Of a stretch of 64,000 nucleotides of DNA, positions 22,900 to 37,200 are shown piece by piece. The translations under genes and the position numbers were made by a program. The DNA is from Bathymodiolus brooksi (lineage: Eukaryota > Mollusca > Bivalvia > Mytilida > Modiolidae): assembly GCA_963680875.1 (NCBI GenBank), contig OY804580.1, positions 111,107,534-111,171,533 on the forward strand, read 5' to 3'. The number at the start of each line of letters is the position of its first letter. Position 1 is the first letter of the stretch. The notes under the pieces were generated by a model. The model did no database searches, was not told where the DNA came from, and was given only the letters and a program-made list of their open reading frames with translations.

Positions 22900-23929
22900 G
22901 TTCTAATTTAAGTAATTTTTCTGTTCTCATATTTGCGCTGTCCCTCGAGCTTTTCCTTGCTTGTTTTTGTTTTTTTAGCGGGTGGTTCCGGACAATTTAA
23001 TAGAAATTTGTACATTCTGTTGACATTATTTTACCGGAAATTAATACAATATATACGAAGGATAATTCGACCCTTATTACATCCGATGACTTCTTCACCC
23101 TGTTAAAGAACTATTTATATTTAACAGCAATGTTTGGGTTTCAACAATAAGTAATACTATACTGTAGTATAAAAAGATACGAATTGTAAATATGAAAGAC
23201 ATTTGTTGTGGAATTTATGGCAAAAAAATCGCGAAACTATGCCGTTTTACGTTTGAAATGTGCCAACATGGGGCAAAAGGTTCAAGAGACAAATGCATAC
23301 GATGAGGCTGAAAACTAAAATGCAAAACGGAAACGGATTGGTACAAAACTTGACGAAGAAGGCACATGAAACCAATCAGATTGCTTCATGCAAATAAAGG
23401 TTAGACAACTAACAAATCATCAACAAATCTCGGCAATAAAATGTTTCCTCTAGTCTATGGTTTGCACAGATACTAAAAAATAAGGAGCCCGGCGGGATAT
23501 CTACATTTGATCCCAAGGAGTCCTTCTGAAAATTTAGGAGCCTCTGGCCACCGCTTATTTCAACCCCTGATATAGAAGAACAGCAAAGCATATTATAAAC
23601 AAGCAGTGATCATTTTCCTTTTTCGATAATTTGATAAAGTTGAACCCAAATTATATTAAGAACAGGTGCGACCGATAAGATTGGCTAATCATAAGGGCAT
23701 AAGACCTTCGTTTAGACCAAAATACAATGTGTATGTTTTTATGCACTCTGGAAGGAACATGTAGCTATTTTTGGCTTCCATAATTTCTGTCAATCGTGTA
23801 AAAAACTGCGTTGCCATGTATAATTAAGCTTTTCTTAAATTTGCAAGACTTACGTTTTCTTTTTTTGGGGAAAAATTTGAATAAATTGAATACATCTGTA
23901 GATATTAAAAATGAATTGTTTCGATTCTG
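22900..23929. other. Intergenic DNA: no gene seen
   Basis: AT-rich. 23420-23580 carries dispersed repeat sequence related to 21345-21430 (both contain a GGGGTTGAAATAAG-type segment). Nothing else is recognised. Confidence 0.35.
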
Positions 23930-24225
23930 CTAATTACTTGATTGGTTTAGAACAAGCATAATGTGTCAGAGTAAAGTAAGGCGACATGTCTATTTGAAAC
24001 TGTTGTTTAAGTGAGCTAGCACTGTAGGTTTATGGTGTTTAACACCACTTCTTTCAACAATATTTCAGTTATATCCTAGCACTATAAAATCCAACTACCG
24101 GTATGTGCGTGATGAATAAGTACAAAGCGGACATAATTATCATCTCCTCGATATGTAACTTTATCCCCCTGATATAGCCGAAAAATTGCTAATTTGGCAT
24201 TGAGCAACAATCATTCATTTAGTAA
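23930..24225 (+). repeat. SINE-B partial copy interrupted by a SINE-A tail fragment
   Basis: SINE-B words (GACATGTCTATTTGAAACTG, GTGAGCTAGCACT, GATATAGCCGAAAAATTGCT, GGCATTGAGCAACAATCATT) are split near 24028-24075 by TTATGGTGTTTAACACCACT, the complement of a SINE-A tail. Confidence 0.65.
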
Positions 24226-25110
24226 AGAGTTTTATTTCAATTCTATGTTCTAAATTATTAAAAGTATGAAATTAGTTTTTGGTCAATTGAAGTTTTTTTT
24301 TCACGTTTTCCCCAGATCCTTGCAGATTTCAGTCCAGTGAAATTTAATGAGGAAAATTAGAATTCCTATTAAGACATGTTTTAGATATTTAAAAAAAAAA
24401 AAAAATCATTATGTTCTTATTTTTTCTCTCAAAATGTTGTAGCAAAAACATTCTGAGTTACAAATGCAGGTTGGACACACAGAAAATTTGACAATGTACA
24501 GAATTCAGTTTTGAAGAACAATAAATAATCTGGAACTAATTCTAGCCTCACACTCTTAGGTACAAATGTAACTTTGGCATGGATCATTGGAGGGGCATAT
24601 TTTTTAATAATAATTCTTAGCTGATATATTTAGACGGAAATGGTAGTACCGACTGAAGCCCTCTAATTAAAACTAACATATGAGGTACAACACAAACATG
24701 TGCCTGCAAATACATTGTATTAGTATAATGATATGAAATAGTGAAACGATTACCTTTCCTCTCTAACAAACTTGTATACTTTTTAATACTTTTAAAAGTC
24801 AATCATGGTTTATGGTGCTTATCGCCACTTTCAACAAAATTTCAGTTAAATTATGGCAGGAGAAAAAAAATCAATCATAATTATGTCACTCTACTCTATT
24901 AGCAGGAAAAAATAAAGGAAAATATGTAGACAAGTAAGATTAATTCTAGCCCTCCCCCCCCCCCCCCCCCCCACATAAAAACAAAAACTCTAAATATAAA
25001 TACAAACAAACCCTAACAAGCATTGTACATACTTCCTAGATAAACCCAAGAAATCATTTATTGTACTATTATTATTTACAAGGGCAGTTAAACAACCACT
25101 CCTCTTTCAG

Positions 25111-25225
25111 AATGTTTAATAAGGTTGATGCACAGAAGAAAAGTAATTTTTTAGAACAAACAAAGGCAGCCAGAGATGACAGAGCACAAGAAAAAACACG
25201 ACATCATGCTGTCATAAAAATACAG
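25111..25225 (+). CDS. UBE3B: UBE3B exon with start codon
   Basis: Acceptor CTCTTTCAG ends at 25110; ATG at 25112-25114; donor GTTTGT at 25226. Residues 1-38, [13 protein letters not shown] to HAVIKIQ; phase 0 out. Confidence 0.93.
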
Positions 25226-28200
25226 GTTTGTATATAAATTACATGATGGCACCTACGAGTACAATAAAATTGAACATTTACTTGAGCCTTAATGTCTTAA
25301 ATTCAAAGGAGTCATTTTAAATTCTCCTCCTTTATCGATGTCCAACTTTTAATTTATTGCATATTTGAATCATTGGGTTAGGGGTTATGGTGTTTAATGC
25401 CACTTTCAACAATATTTCAGTTATATCGTGGCGGTCAGTTTTATTGGTGGAGGAAACCAGAGTACCCAGAGAAAACTACTGACTTGTCGCAGTTCACTGA
25501 CAAACTTTATCGCATAATGTTGTATCGAGTGTAGGATAAGAGATTACAAATGAGTTTGCTTCGGTTTGCTCACAGTAACATTTCATATCATTTCTCTTGT
25601 GAATCAATTTAAATATACTTTTCATTTCATAATATACAATATTTATGTACCATGTACAATGTAAGCAGAATTTGTACAATTTAGTTAACAGTGCTGTACA
25701 AATTTCCTTTAACATGAAGTACATACTTAATGTTCACTCCTGGGCCATTAAGGTTATTGAAAACAGGAGATTTTGAATAAACTATATTATGATGTAAAAA
25801 AAAAAAAAGTACATACTTTGATAATTATTTAAAACCTATCATGTATACATGCTACCCAACTATACCAAAGAGAGAACAACCAATATGTAACTTTAAGGGG
25901 AGGATTTTTTTTTATTTCTTTTGCACAAATTTTATATAAAAAAATTAATTGAAATGAAAGATGCAAAAAATAGATAATCTGAATCTGCAGTTTCAATTGA
26001 GAAATATTGGTAAAATTGGAAAAAAAAAATACAGATTTTTCATGTAAAAAAGATATTTAATTTTTGTTTTGTGGATATAGTCCTCCTTAAGTAGTCTGTC
26101 CCTTACCTGTCTATTTTAAACAGATATTGTGATTACCTTTGTGTTTGATTTAGAAAAAATTTATTACATAAACGAACAGGATATATTTGCAATGATAAGA
26201 ATGGACTATACATTACAAATAAGGTAGCAATGTATGACAAGGTACATTTATATTATAAACAAAAACAATTTATATTATAGGCTGTTGTTCGGGGATTTCT
26301 GGCTAGACAAAGACTAAAAAGAACAATAAAGTAAGTAAACAAGCTTATAATTGATTTACCTGTCAGTCCCATATATAAAAGTCAGCTGATCTATGTAGTC
26401 AATTCTGATTAGTCAAAATGTAGCAGAACAAATATTCATATGAGCAGGTGTCCTGTAAGTACAATATACAATACAGTCAGAGACATTTATATGGTATGAT
26501 ACATCACTGTGATAGACATATCACTCGTCTTAGTGATACTGATATTTCTTTGAATCTAATTTTATAATGCCATTCCCACTAAAGGCCACCCCTCTTATCA
26601 GACCAGATTTCACATACTACTATAGATTGTCTCACCAAGAGAGGCCACTTTTTCATTGCAGAAGTGGTGGCCTTATAAGAAGGAACTGCTGTTATATTAT
26701 TTAACCTCTGACTTTAATTAATTGATCTCTAAAAATCAGAAGTTGTCAGTTATATGCAATATCCTTCATAACTAATAGAATAACAAAAATAAAATTCAGA
26801 AATAAAAATAGAACAGCTACATAAGAAATTGTAGTATTTTTATTTTAACTTTCACTATTTTAGGCATTGAATGAAAGATATTTTTGTTTTAATTTAGGAA
26901 TGAAATAACAGATCTGTTACAACGTCCTACATCGGAAGATGAAGATTATAAACCAAAGCTTAAGTCAGGTAAACTAGAAATTATAATACAACACAAGATG
27001 ATACAGCTTCCAAGTATTTTGATAGGAACATCTTAGATATAAGGAATTAAACTCATTGATCTTAAATGCAGATAATGTTGATATTGATTTAAATACATGT
27101 ATGCATTTTGAAAAGATCGTTGCATCAGACAGGAATACTTGTGATACTTTCTAATCATTTGTGTGTCTGTACGTCTGTAATCTGTTCGATAAATAATTTG
27201 GCAGCGATATTAACATTTCATCTGACAAACCACTGCATTAACCAGTGCATTTTTCTCTCCTCTTATATTTACATATGTAGAAAGATTTGTATTAAATGCA
27301 TCATAGACAAAATTCAGAACCTTGCACAACATCACACAATTATTTTAACTCTGAAATATTTACTTTCATTTGACAGAATTGCAAATAACTGAAATATTGT
27401 TGAAAGTGGCATTAAACACCATAACCCCCTTCATTTGACAGATGATGTTTAGTCCAATACATGATAGATTCAGAGTTTCTTTTAATGTTTCAGATATAAT
27501 TTTGTGATTTATTTTACAGCCATAGAAGTTTACAAGATCATCAATAACTTCTTCTATAAGTTTAAAGAACAAGATGACAAAGAGGTAAGTAATATACATA
27601 GTTCACAGGGGGTCAGAGGTCATTGAGAGTTCAGAAAGGGTCAAATGTCAATGAATTTTAAACATTAATGACTACCTGTATTTTTTCATTTTGTTTGCCA
27701 ATAGTTTAACTCCTACCAAGGAAATAGATCTATATGTAGAGGGTTATTGGGCATCTATCGTTACTTTCAGTAATTTTTACGACTATGTCGTTAATACCAG
27801 ACTTAATTGGTGAAGAAAGCACAACATGATCTAAAGTTAAGCTACAAACAATTTGATTTTTAGTCTTTCTTCATAAGAGTTTTGTTCTGAGAAATTTTCA
27901 GAATTCAATATATGTATATATATACTAGTGTTTAATGTCAATGAATATATTTAATTGCAGACATTTTTGTACCTTTGTCGCTACCTGCTGTGTTCAATGG
28001 AATCAGAAGATATCAAGGTAAAAGTTAAAACATAAATAATAACAAAATTGACATTCTTGTTTTTATTAGTATTGTCATAATATAAAGACTTCACACTGAC
28101 CTATAATATACCATTATTGCCTTCATATGAGGTGAACATTGAAAGATATCAACCTGAGGGTGGTTGTTTTCCCAGAGGGCTTTAGCCAGAGGGCTTTAGC

Positions 28201-31200
28201 CAGAGTGAAAACAAACTCTCGACGGTTGACAGCTTGATGTTCACCTCATATGAAGGCAATAACCGTTTTATTATACCGAAGCTACTCCTCAAAGATGTTT
28301 AAAACTGGAATGTCTGTTTTATTGAAGACAACAAAAAATATCAGTTTAAAACATATCACAGAACTGGACTGAAAAAAAATGGAATTTGAACACACTTCCG
28401 GTTGTCAGGGGTTGTTTGGGTTGTTGTCCGAGTTGTCTCCCTCGTCAGTAAATTTTCTGTAATACATCCAAATTATCTTATTACTTTTATATAGTAAAAA
28501 TGATGTAAGGTATAATACTTTTCAGTATCAGAGTCAGTTGATTCTATCAATATCCCTCTCTGAGATCAAAGGAACAATGTATAAATAACTAATAAATATA
28601 CATACCAGTACATAATTGGAGAAATATATTGAAAAATATTTCAAAACTGATTTTGCTGTAATTTTACAGGTATGTTACATAGCTGTGGCCTTGAAAAAAG
28701 AATTTGTGTTGTCATGGATACAACAAGTTAAAGATATTAACTGGAAATGCTGTTGTTACCTGAAAGATATAAAGGTAAGATATTTATTTGGGAAACATTT
28801 TATTTATATCAGAATATGAGATCTTTTCTGTTGAGGTGATATATCTACCCAAAAATGTCTCACCAATGGTATGATGTTATTTAACGGGCAGTCAACAACT
28901 ACTGATTTGAAACTGTTCTGAATCTGTATAATTGAGAAGGGGGTTATAGTGTTTTTCACCACTTTCAACAATATTTCAGTTATATGGCAGTCAGTTTTAT
29001 TGGTGGAGGAAACCGGAATACATGGAGAAAATCACCAACCTGCTATATGTCATTGACAAACTTTATCACATAATGATATATAGAGTACACTGTGCCTGAG
29101 GATTCGAACTCACAACGTTAGTGGTGATAGGCACCGATTGCATAGGTAGTTGTAAATCCAACTAACTTACGATCACGACCATGACAGCCACTTTTTTGGA
29201 AGGCCATAATTGTATAATGTACATGCATTTAATACAAGCTAGTGAAAAACTACTATGTACCATAGCAGCCAATTTGGATTTGTGATTGGAAAAAAAATTA
29301 TGAAACATTGATGGCCCCTTGTATAATTGAAAAAGAGAAGTTAAAAAATAGTAATCAACAATAAAAACCAATCATATCAACATGAATCACTCAAGCACGA
29401 CTTAAATCTCACAGGAACACAAACATGTCAAAGTTAAACAGGGAAATGAATCACTCAAGCACATCTTAAATCTCACAGGAACACAAACATGTCAAAGTTA
29501 AACAGGGAAATGAATCACTCAAGCACGTCCTAAATCTCACAGGAACACAAACATGTCAAAGTTAAATGGGAAATGAATCACTCAAGCACGTCTTAAATCT
29601 CACAGGAACACAAACATGTCAAAGTTAAATGGGAAATGAATCACTCAAGCACGTCTTAAATCTCACAGGAACACAAACATGTCAAAGTTAAATGGGAAAT
29701 GAATCACTCAAGCACATCTTAAATCTCACAGGAACACAAACATGTCAAAGTTAAATGGGAAATTGGGATAAAATGCTTAAGCACAGATATGTACTAGTAA
29801 TCACTGTACATAAATAAAAATATAATATTTAGCTTAAATAAAAGATGAATATCTTGGGGCAGGAACTGGAGTCAAATGCTTAAACACAGATATGTGTACT
29901 TGAAAAAAAAGGTCTATATAATATTTGGCTTAAATAAGAGATGAAGTCAACATTTAATACCATTTTTTACATGACTTTGACTTGTAGACAATTATTCAGT
30001 GCTTTTTGCTTCAATTAAATTCTGCAATTAATAATATCCCATATAATCTTGGGGCTGTCTTGGTCGTGATCGTATGGTAGTTGGATTTACAACTACATGT
30101 GCAATCAGTGCATATCACCACTAAAATTGTCTGTTCGAATCCCACTCATGGCAAAGTGAACTCGATGCAAACTTTCCCTTTGTAAGATTGTTCGGAGTTC
30201 GGTAATTTTGTTATTACCCTTATTTACAATGAATTACGGCTGGTCTGTGGTTTTCTCCTGGTACTCTGGTTTCCTTCACCAATAAAACTGACTGCCACGA
30301 TATAGCTGAAATATTGTTGAAAGTGGCGTTAAACACCATAACCATAACACCATATAATCTTATAACTTTTTTCAGTGTTATGATATTTACATTAAATTAT
30401 TAGCATTATCTACTTTCTAAGGGGAGATAAACCACTAATGTTTCTCATTAAAGTAAATTAGTTTGTGTATAATTTCAGCCTGAGAATCACACAGATTTTA
30501 ACACAATGATGTTACTATTAAGAGTTCTCATAGTATTTACTAGTACGTCTACATGGAAGATTGTCAAGGCCACGCCAGGTAAATATATTGATGGAGTTAT
30601 AATACTTATACACGAAAAATTTTCAAAGGAAATATTAGGTAAAATATACGATAGATTAATTGGATAAGAGTTTTCAGTCCACTTTAGGGCATTAATAGGT
30701 ATCAATAGTTAAGAGAAAATACCTGAGTTTACCCCAGTATTTAGTGTGGTTGATATTGTTATTTTTTTTCAAAATTTTATGTATTAACGTTCTTAGCTCT
30801 GTGTTTTGATGTCCACTACCATTTCAGCATAAAAACCAAGTTCGGTATTTTTACTCCCATTTGTTTTTGTATGTATTTATGTATACTGGAGGGCCAGGGT
30901 GGCTCAATGAGTTAGGTAGTTGGATTCGCACCTGGCTTTGTATATTACAAAAAAGGATGCATTGGACTCGCAACCGCAAGTTTACCAATTGCTTGCCCAT
31001 GGTCGATGGTTCTCCCTGGGTACTCCGGCTTCTTCCACCACTAAAACTGGTCGCCATGATATAGCTGAAATATTGCTGAAAGTGGCATTAAAACACCAAA
31101 AATCAAAATCAAATCAAATCATGTATACTGGCGTCCAACACAAATTCCACATCAAATGATGTGCAGTTATACGACAGGTGCCACTAGTGGAGCAGAAACT

Positions 31201-34200
31201 GCTTACCCTTCCGGAGCACCTGAGTTCACCCTAGGTTTTTAGTGGGGTTCGTGTTACTCAATCTTTAGTTTTATGTGTATGTTTTGTTGATTGTTGTTTG
31301 TCCTTTTGTCCTTTTTTAGTTCACCTGACCCAAAGGGTCATTTGAGGTATTGCCATCACTTGGCGTCCGTCGTCCGTCCGTTAACTTTTCATATTTTAAT
31401 CTACTCCTCTGAAACAACTGGACCAAATGGAACCAAACTTGGCAGAAAGCATCTATATAAGGTCCTCTATAAAGTTTCTTCATTTCGTCCCATTCTGCCA
31501 ACAAATATGGCCACCAAGGGTAATTCTTGTTTCTGATTGGCTAATGTTAAAAAAAATCTTCTCCTCTGAAACTGCTTGGCCAAATGGAGCCAAACTTGGC
31601 AGGAAGCATCTATGTAAGATCCTCTATAAAACTTCTTCATTTAATTCCATTCGGCCAACAAACATGGCCGCTGTTACTAAAAATAGAACATAGGGTAAAA
31701 TTGCACGTTTTTGGTAACAACTCAAAAACCGTTAATAATATCAGAAATCTGACATGGATAAAAATGATCAGCACAGGAAGATCTAACTACCCTGAAATTT
31801 TGAAGAAAATCTGATTACCTATCTTGGAGTTATTGCCCTTTTTTTTTTTATCAAATTTTCAAAATTTTAATACTTTTCATTTTTTATTTCAAAAACTATA
31901 AGAGATAGACGTTAAGTTTAAACAGCAAACATGTGCAGCATGTCAAGATCTACATGCCCTGCAATTTTGAAGTAAATCTGATTACCCGTCTAGGAGTTAT
32001 TGCCCTTTTTTTTTTTTTTTTTTTTTTAATTTAAACATTTTTGTCTGATATTTCAAAAACTATTAGAGATAAAGGTTAAGTTTAAATTGCAAACATGTGC
32101 AGCATATTAAGATCTACCTACCCTGTAATTTTGAAGTTAATTTGAGTACCCAATTTGGAGTTATTGCCCTTTTTTTCGTCAAATTTTCAAAATGTTAATA
32201 CCTTTTGTCCTTTATTTCAAAAACTATAAGAGATAGATGTTAAGTTTAAACAGCAAACATGTTCAGCATGTCAAGATCAACCTAGCCTACAATTTTAAAG
32301 TAAATCTGATTACCCATCTTGAAGTTATTGCCCTTTTTTCATCAAATTTTTAAAATGTTAATACTTTTCATCCTTTATTTCAAAAACTATAAGAGATAGA
32401 TGTTGAGTGTAAACTGAAAACATGTTCAGCTTGTCAAGATCTACATGCCCTACAATTTTGAAGTAAATCGGATTACCCGTCTAGGAGTTATTGCCCTTTT
32501 TTCATCATTTTTTAGCTCACTTGACCCAAAGGGCCATGTGAGGTATTGCCATCACTTGGCGTCCGTCGTCCGTCCGTTAACTTTTTCATATTTTAATCTT
32601 CTCCTCTGAAACAACTTGGCCAAATGGAACCAAACTTGGCAGTAAGCATCTATGTAAGGTCCTCTATAAAGTTTCTCCATTTCGTTCCATTTGGCCTATA
32701 AACATGGCCACCAAGAATAATTCTTTTTTCTGATTGGCTAATGTTAAAAAAATCTTCTCCTCTGAAACAGCTTGGCCAAATGGAGCCAAACTTGGCATAG
32801 ATGGTCCCTGGGTGTGTCCCTTTTAAAATTGTGTCCGACAGCCCCACCCTCCATTCAAGATGGCTGCTGTTTTTTAAGGTAATGATTATCTCCCTTTGAA
32901 ATTTGCTTCAGTATCATTCTATTGTCAGGTGAGCGATACAGGCTCAGTTGGCTGAGCCTCTAGTCTTTTGGCCATTGTGTTGTCTGTTCTTCTTCGATTT
33001 ATGGATTCTGATTGTCCCTTTGGTATCTTCAAACTCTTCTTTCTACATGTTTCTAAAGATTGTACAAATAAATATTATATATTGCGACAAAGTGTATATA
33101 TTTTATTTTGACTTTCTGTCATTGATTACTATTAATAATACCTATTAATAATATACAATTATGACCTTCATGAGAAGTTAATAACCCTTTCAAGATTTAA
33201 TAATTATGGATATAAACTTCTCATGAAGGAAATAACTGTATTATTATACTGAACTAATATGAGGGAACTAACTAGTTATTGGTTCGACGTGCTGAGGGAA
33301 ATAACTAGTTATTGGTTCGACGTGCAAAAGCGCGCCAATTTCAAACAGTTATTTTGTGCTACGTGCAGATTCCCTCACAGTTATTTGACCTACGTGCAGT
33401 TTGCCGCGGGAATAATAAGTTATTTCTTGTTCCATGGAATAAAACTTTAAAATATCTTAATTATTTCTTGCTTGGTTTCTATAGTAAAGTATAATAATAC
33501 CTATTTATTAAGGATTGATTGCAATTTTTGTTCGGTTCATGAAGAAATAACCTCAATCAGGTTGTCCACACCGTGTAATTATGCAAGGGTGTGTACAACC
33601 TGATTGAGGTTATTTTGAATGAACCGAACAAATAATTTCGATCAATCCTTATAAATTAATTCAAAATTTTTTTGTTATGATGTTGAAAAATATTTTTATT
33701 TTTTCAAAAGAAGGCAAATAATCGGAAATAGATAACCCCAAAGGTGCCTCATTTAAAGAAAATCACCTGATGACAACGGCACGCGACCCCTTGAGAACGA
33801 CGTCTATTTTCAGATTCCGTACATTGGAAAATAACCTCAACTTTTTAAACCAATCAAAACACATATAAAATGACATGTGACTCTAAAATTAATTTATTGC
33901 AAAATGGTTATGTGTTATCCATATTTAATGCAACTTTCAACAATATTTCAATTATATTGTGGCATATATTATTTTATTATATATATTTACCTGGAGAAAA
34001 CCACAGACCTGTTGCACATCGGTGACAAAGTTTATTATGTAAGGTTTTATCGAGTACACCTCGCCATAGGTGGGAGTCAAATTTTGATGATGACAGCCAC
34101 TTATTGCTTTGTTATATGTAGATTTGACTACCATAAGATCATTGCCATTTAAAAAAAAATTCAATTAAGCATTAAATTTCTAAATAATATCAAGGCCATG

Positions 34201-37200
34201 TATGACTGTTTGAATTATATTTGAACACTATTTATAAAATATAATAGTAATTAAGAATATATATTTACTTTGGTGAACCTATATGCCAACAATGTAGAAA
34301 AAAATAGAAATGCTTTCTTCAAAAAAGTAAATAACTTTATAGAGAACTATGCAATAGGTATTTTAATAGTGGGAGGGGATTTAAACGATACTCTTACATG
34401 TGCAGATAGAAAATATAGTATCTCAACCCAAAAGACTAAAAAACCTGTAAATAGTTTGAAAACTCTAATAAAAAAACATAAACTCATTGATATTTGGAGA
34501 GATATGAACACAAACTTGAGACAATACACATGGAGAAGAAAAAATAACATCAGCACTGCAAGTAGGATTGATTATTTTTTGATAAGTACAGATATAAGAC
34601 CAAGAATTGTAAGTGCTGATATAAGGCCGGCTACTATTTCTTATACTGACCACCAAGCAATTTCATTAAAAATTAATCATAAAGCTGAAAGCAGAGGTAG
34701 GGGATATTTTAAGCTTAATAGTAAAATTCTCGAAAATGAGGAATATAAAGAAATAATAAAACAATTAATATCAAAATACCAGAAAAAACTTGTAATACAA
34801 AAGACAGACCCAAGAACACTTTGGGATGTTTTTAAGGCTGAGGTTAGAGATGTCACAGTCAAAATATGTAAACAAATATCCCACGAAAAAAATTATGAAC
34901 TGAATAAATTAGAAAAAACTCTTCAATCTTTACAATTAGAACAAGATAATGAAAAAAATAAAGTTACAAAGGAAAATGCAAAGTTTCTTCAAGACAAAAT
35001 TAATGTCATTGAAAATAAATTGTCAAAGATATATTCAGATAAGGCTAAAGGGGCCCAAATCAGGTCAAGAATAAAATGGGTAGAAGAAGGTGAAAAAAAC
35101 ACAAAATTCTTTCTGGGACTTGAAAAGGCTAGACAGACAAGAAAAAATATAACAGCTCTTAAAGATAATAAAGGTAAACTGATAAAAAAACAAAGTAAAA
35201 TACTAGAATTAGAAAGAGAATATTATATAACACTCTATGAAACAAAAAATCCAGATCCAATTAAAATAGAAGAATATATTGAAGCTACAAATATTGAAAA
35301 TAAACTATCTAGGGATGAAAGTAATGCTGCAGAAGGAGAATTAACCATAGAGGAATGTTCAAAATCTGTATTTCAAATGAAATTAAACAAAGCACCTGGA
35401 ATTGATGGACTGACTGTAGAGTTTTATAGAACCTTTTGGCCTTTCTTAAAGCATTTTGCAGTAAAAGTTTTTAATAATTGTTATGTCAAAGAGGAACTAT
35501 CAAATACGCAGAAAATTGGTCTCATTTCACTAATATATAAAAAAAATGACCCACTTAGCCTTGATAATTATCGCCCAATTACTCTTTTGAATATCGACAC
35601 CAAAATAATAGCATACACCTTAGCTCAAAGAATTAAACCACTGTTGCATAAAATAATAAATAGCGACCAAAATGGCTATTTAAAAAATAGGTATATAGGA
35701 TTCAATATCAGACAAATACAGGATATTATAGACTATGCAGATAAATTTAATGTAGAGGGGGCAATTCTTTTTCTTGATTTTTCAAAAGCTTTCGACTCCT
35801 TAGAATGGGAGTTTATGTATCTATCCCTGGAAAAATTTGGATTTCAAAAATCTATAATTAAATGGCTAAGAACTCTCTATAGTAATATTAAAGGATGTAT
35901 TCTGAATAACGGTTGGATTTCCTCACCTTTTAAAATAAATCGTGGGATCCGTCAAGGATGTCCGTTGAGCGCGTTAATCTTCGTAATTGCAGTTGAAATT
36001 CTAGCTTGCAGGATCAGACAGGATAAAAACCTCAAAGGTATCCAAATTAAGCTTGATGGTAGGACTCACAGCTTAAAGCTTAGTCAGCTAGCTGATGATA
36101 CCACAGTCTTCGTTCAATCTAAAATAGAAATATCTATAGCTTTTAATATAATTGAAACATTTGGTTCATTTTCTGGTCTAATACTAAATAGAAATAAGAC
36201 AGAAGGTATGTGGATAGGATGCTTAAAACATTGCAAAGATAAGATAGAAAATATTAACTGGGTCACAGATTATGTAAAATGTCTAGGAATATATTTTGGT
36301 CACAATAAAGCAGAATGCAAAAAACTTAATATAGAAAAACAACTTTTAAAATCTGAAAAAATAATGAATTCATGGAAGAAAAGAAACATAACAATGGTAG
36401 GAAAGATTATGATAGTTAAGTCATTAATAATCCCAAATATAACATATGTAGCATCAGTTACCAATATAGACAAAGAATATGTATCAAAATTTAAAACCAT
36501 GATATACAAATTCATATGGAATGATAAGCGAGAAAAGGTAAAACGAGAAACAATGAATAAAAACTATTTAGAAGGGGGGCTTAAAATGATTGACATAGAC
36601 AAATATATAGAAGCTATACAAATAAAATGGATTAAAAAACTCACAAGCAAAAATTTTGCCAATTGGAAAGTCATTCCTTTCTATTACTTTAACAAGTTTG
36701 GCCCTGAATTAATGATCTTTAATATGAGCATAGATACTATTAAATCAGTCGATCAGTTTACAAACAATCTCAGTGATTATTACCTTAATCTATTAAAATC
36801 ATGGATATCCATAAACAAATACACTAAAATACCAAGCAACTTCAGAACTGTAAGACAGGAAATAATATGGGGAAATCAACATATCAAGTTTAAGAATAAA
36901 TCACTTATATATTTAAATTGGATAAATGATGGTATAATATTCATCAATGACATAATAGATCATGAAGGAAAGTTATTAGAAAACTTCATATTAAAAAAAC
37001 TATCTTTAAAAACTAATTGGATATCAGAATTTACAAAACTGAAGAAATCAATCCCCAAAAATTGGCTAAATGAACTAGAATCTGAAAATTCAACCAAGAC
37101 TGCAGTAAAAACCAATAAAATTCTTTATATAAATGAAAATTCCAAGAAAAAACTACAAGACTGTAATTCACAAGATATATATAAAACTCCAAACATAATG

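Noticed and set aside
29383..29764. Regular direct repeats resembling a CRISPR array
   Set aside because: Units are contiguous with no unique spacers, in a eukaryotic intron. The same applies to all other arrays here.
34270..34310. Start of a complete LINE protein
   Set aside because: The frame begins with TTG inside the endonuclease; the motif order shows the true N-terminus is missing, so it is a truncated copy rather than a full ORF2.
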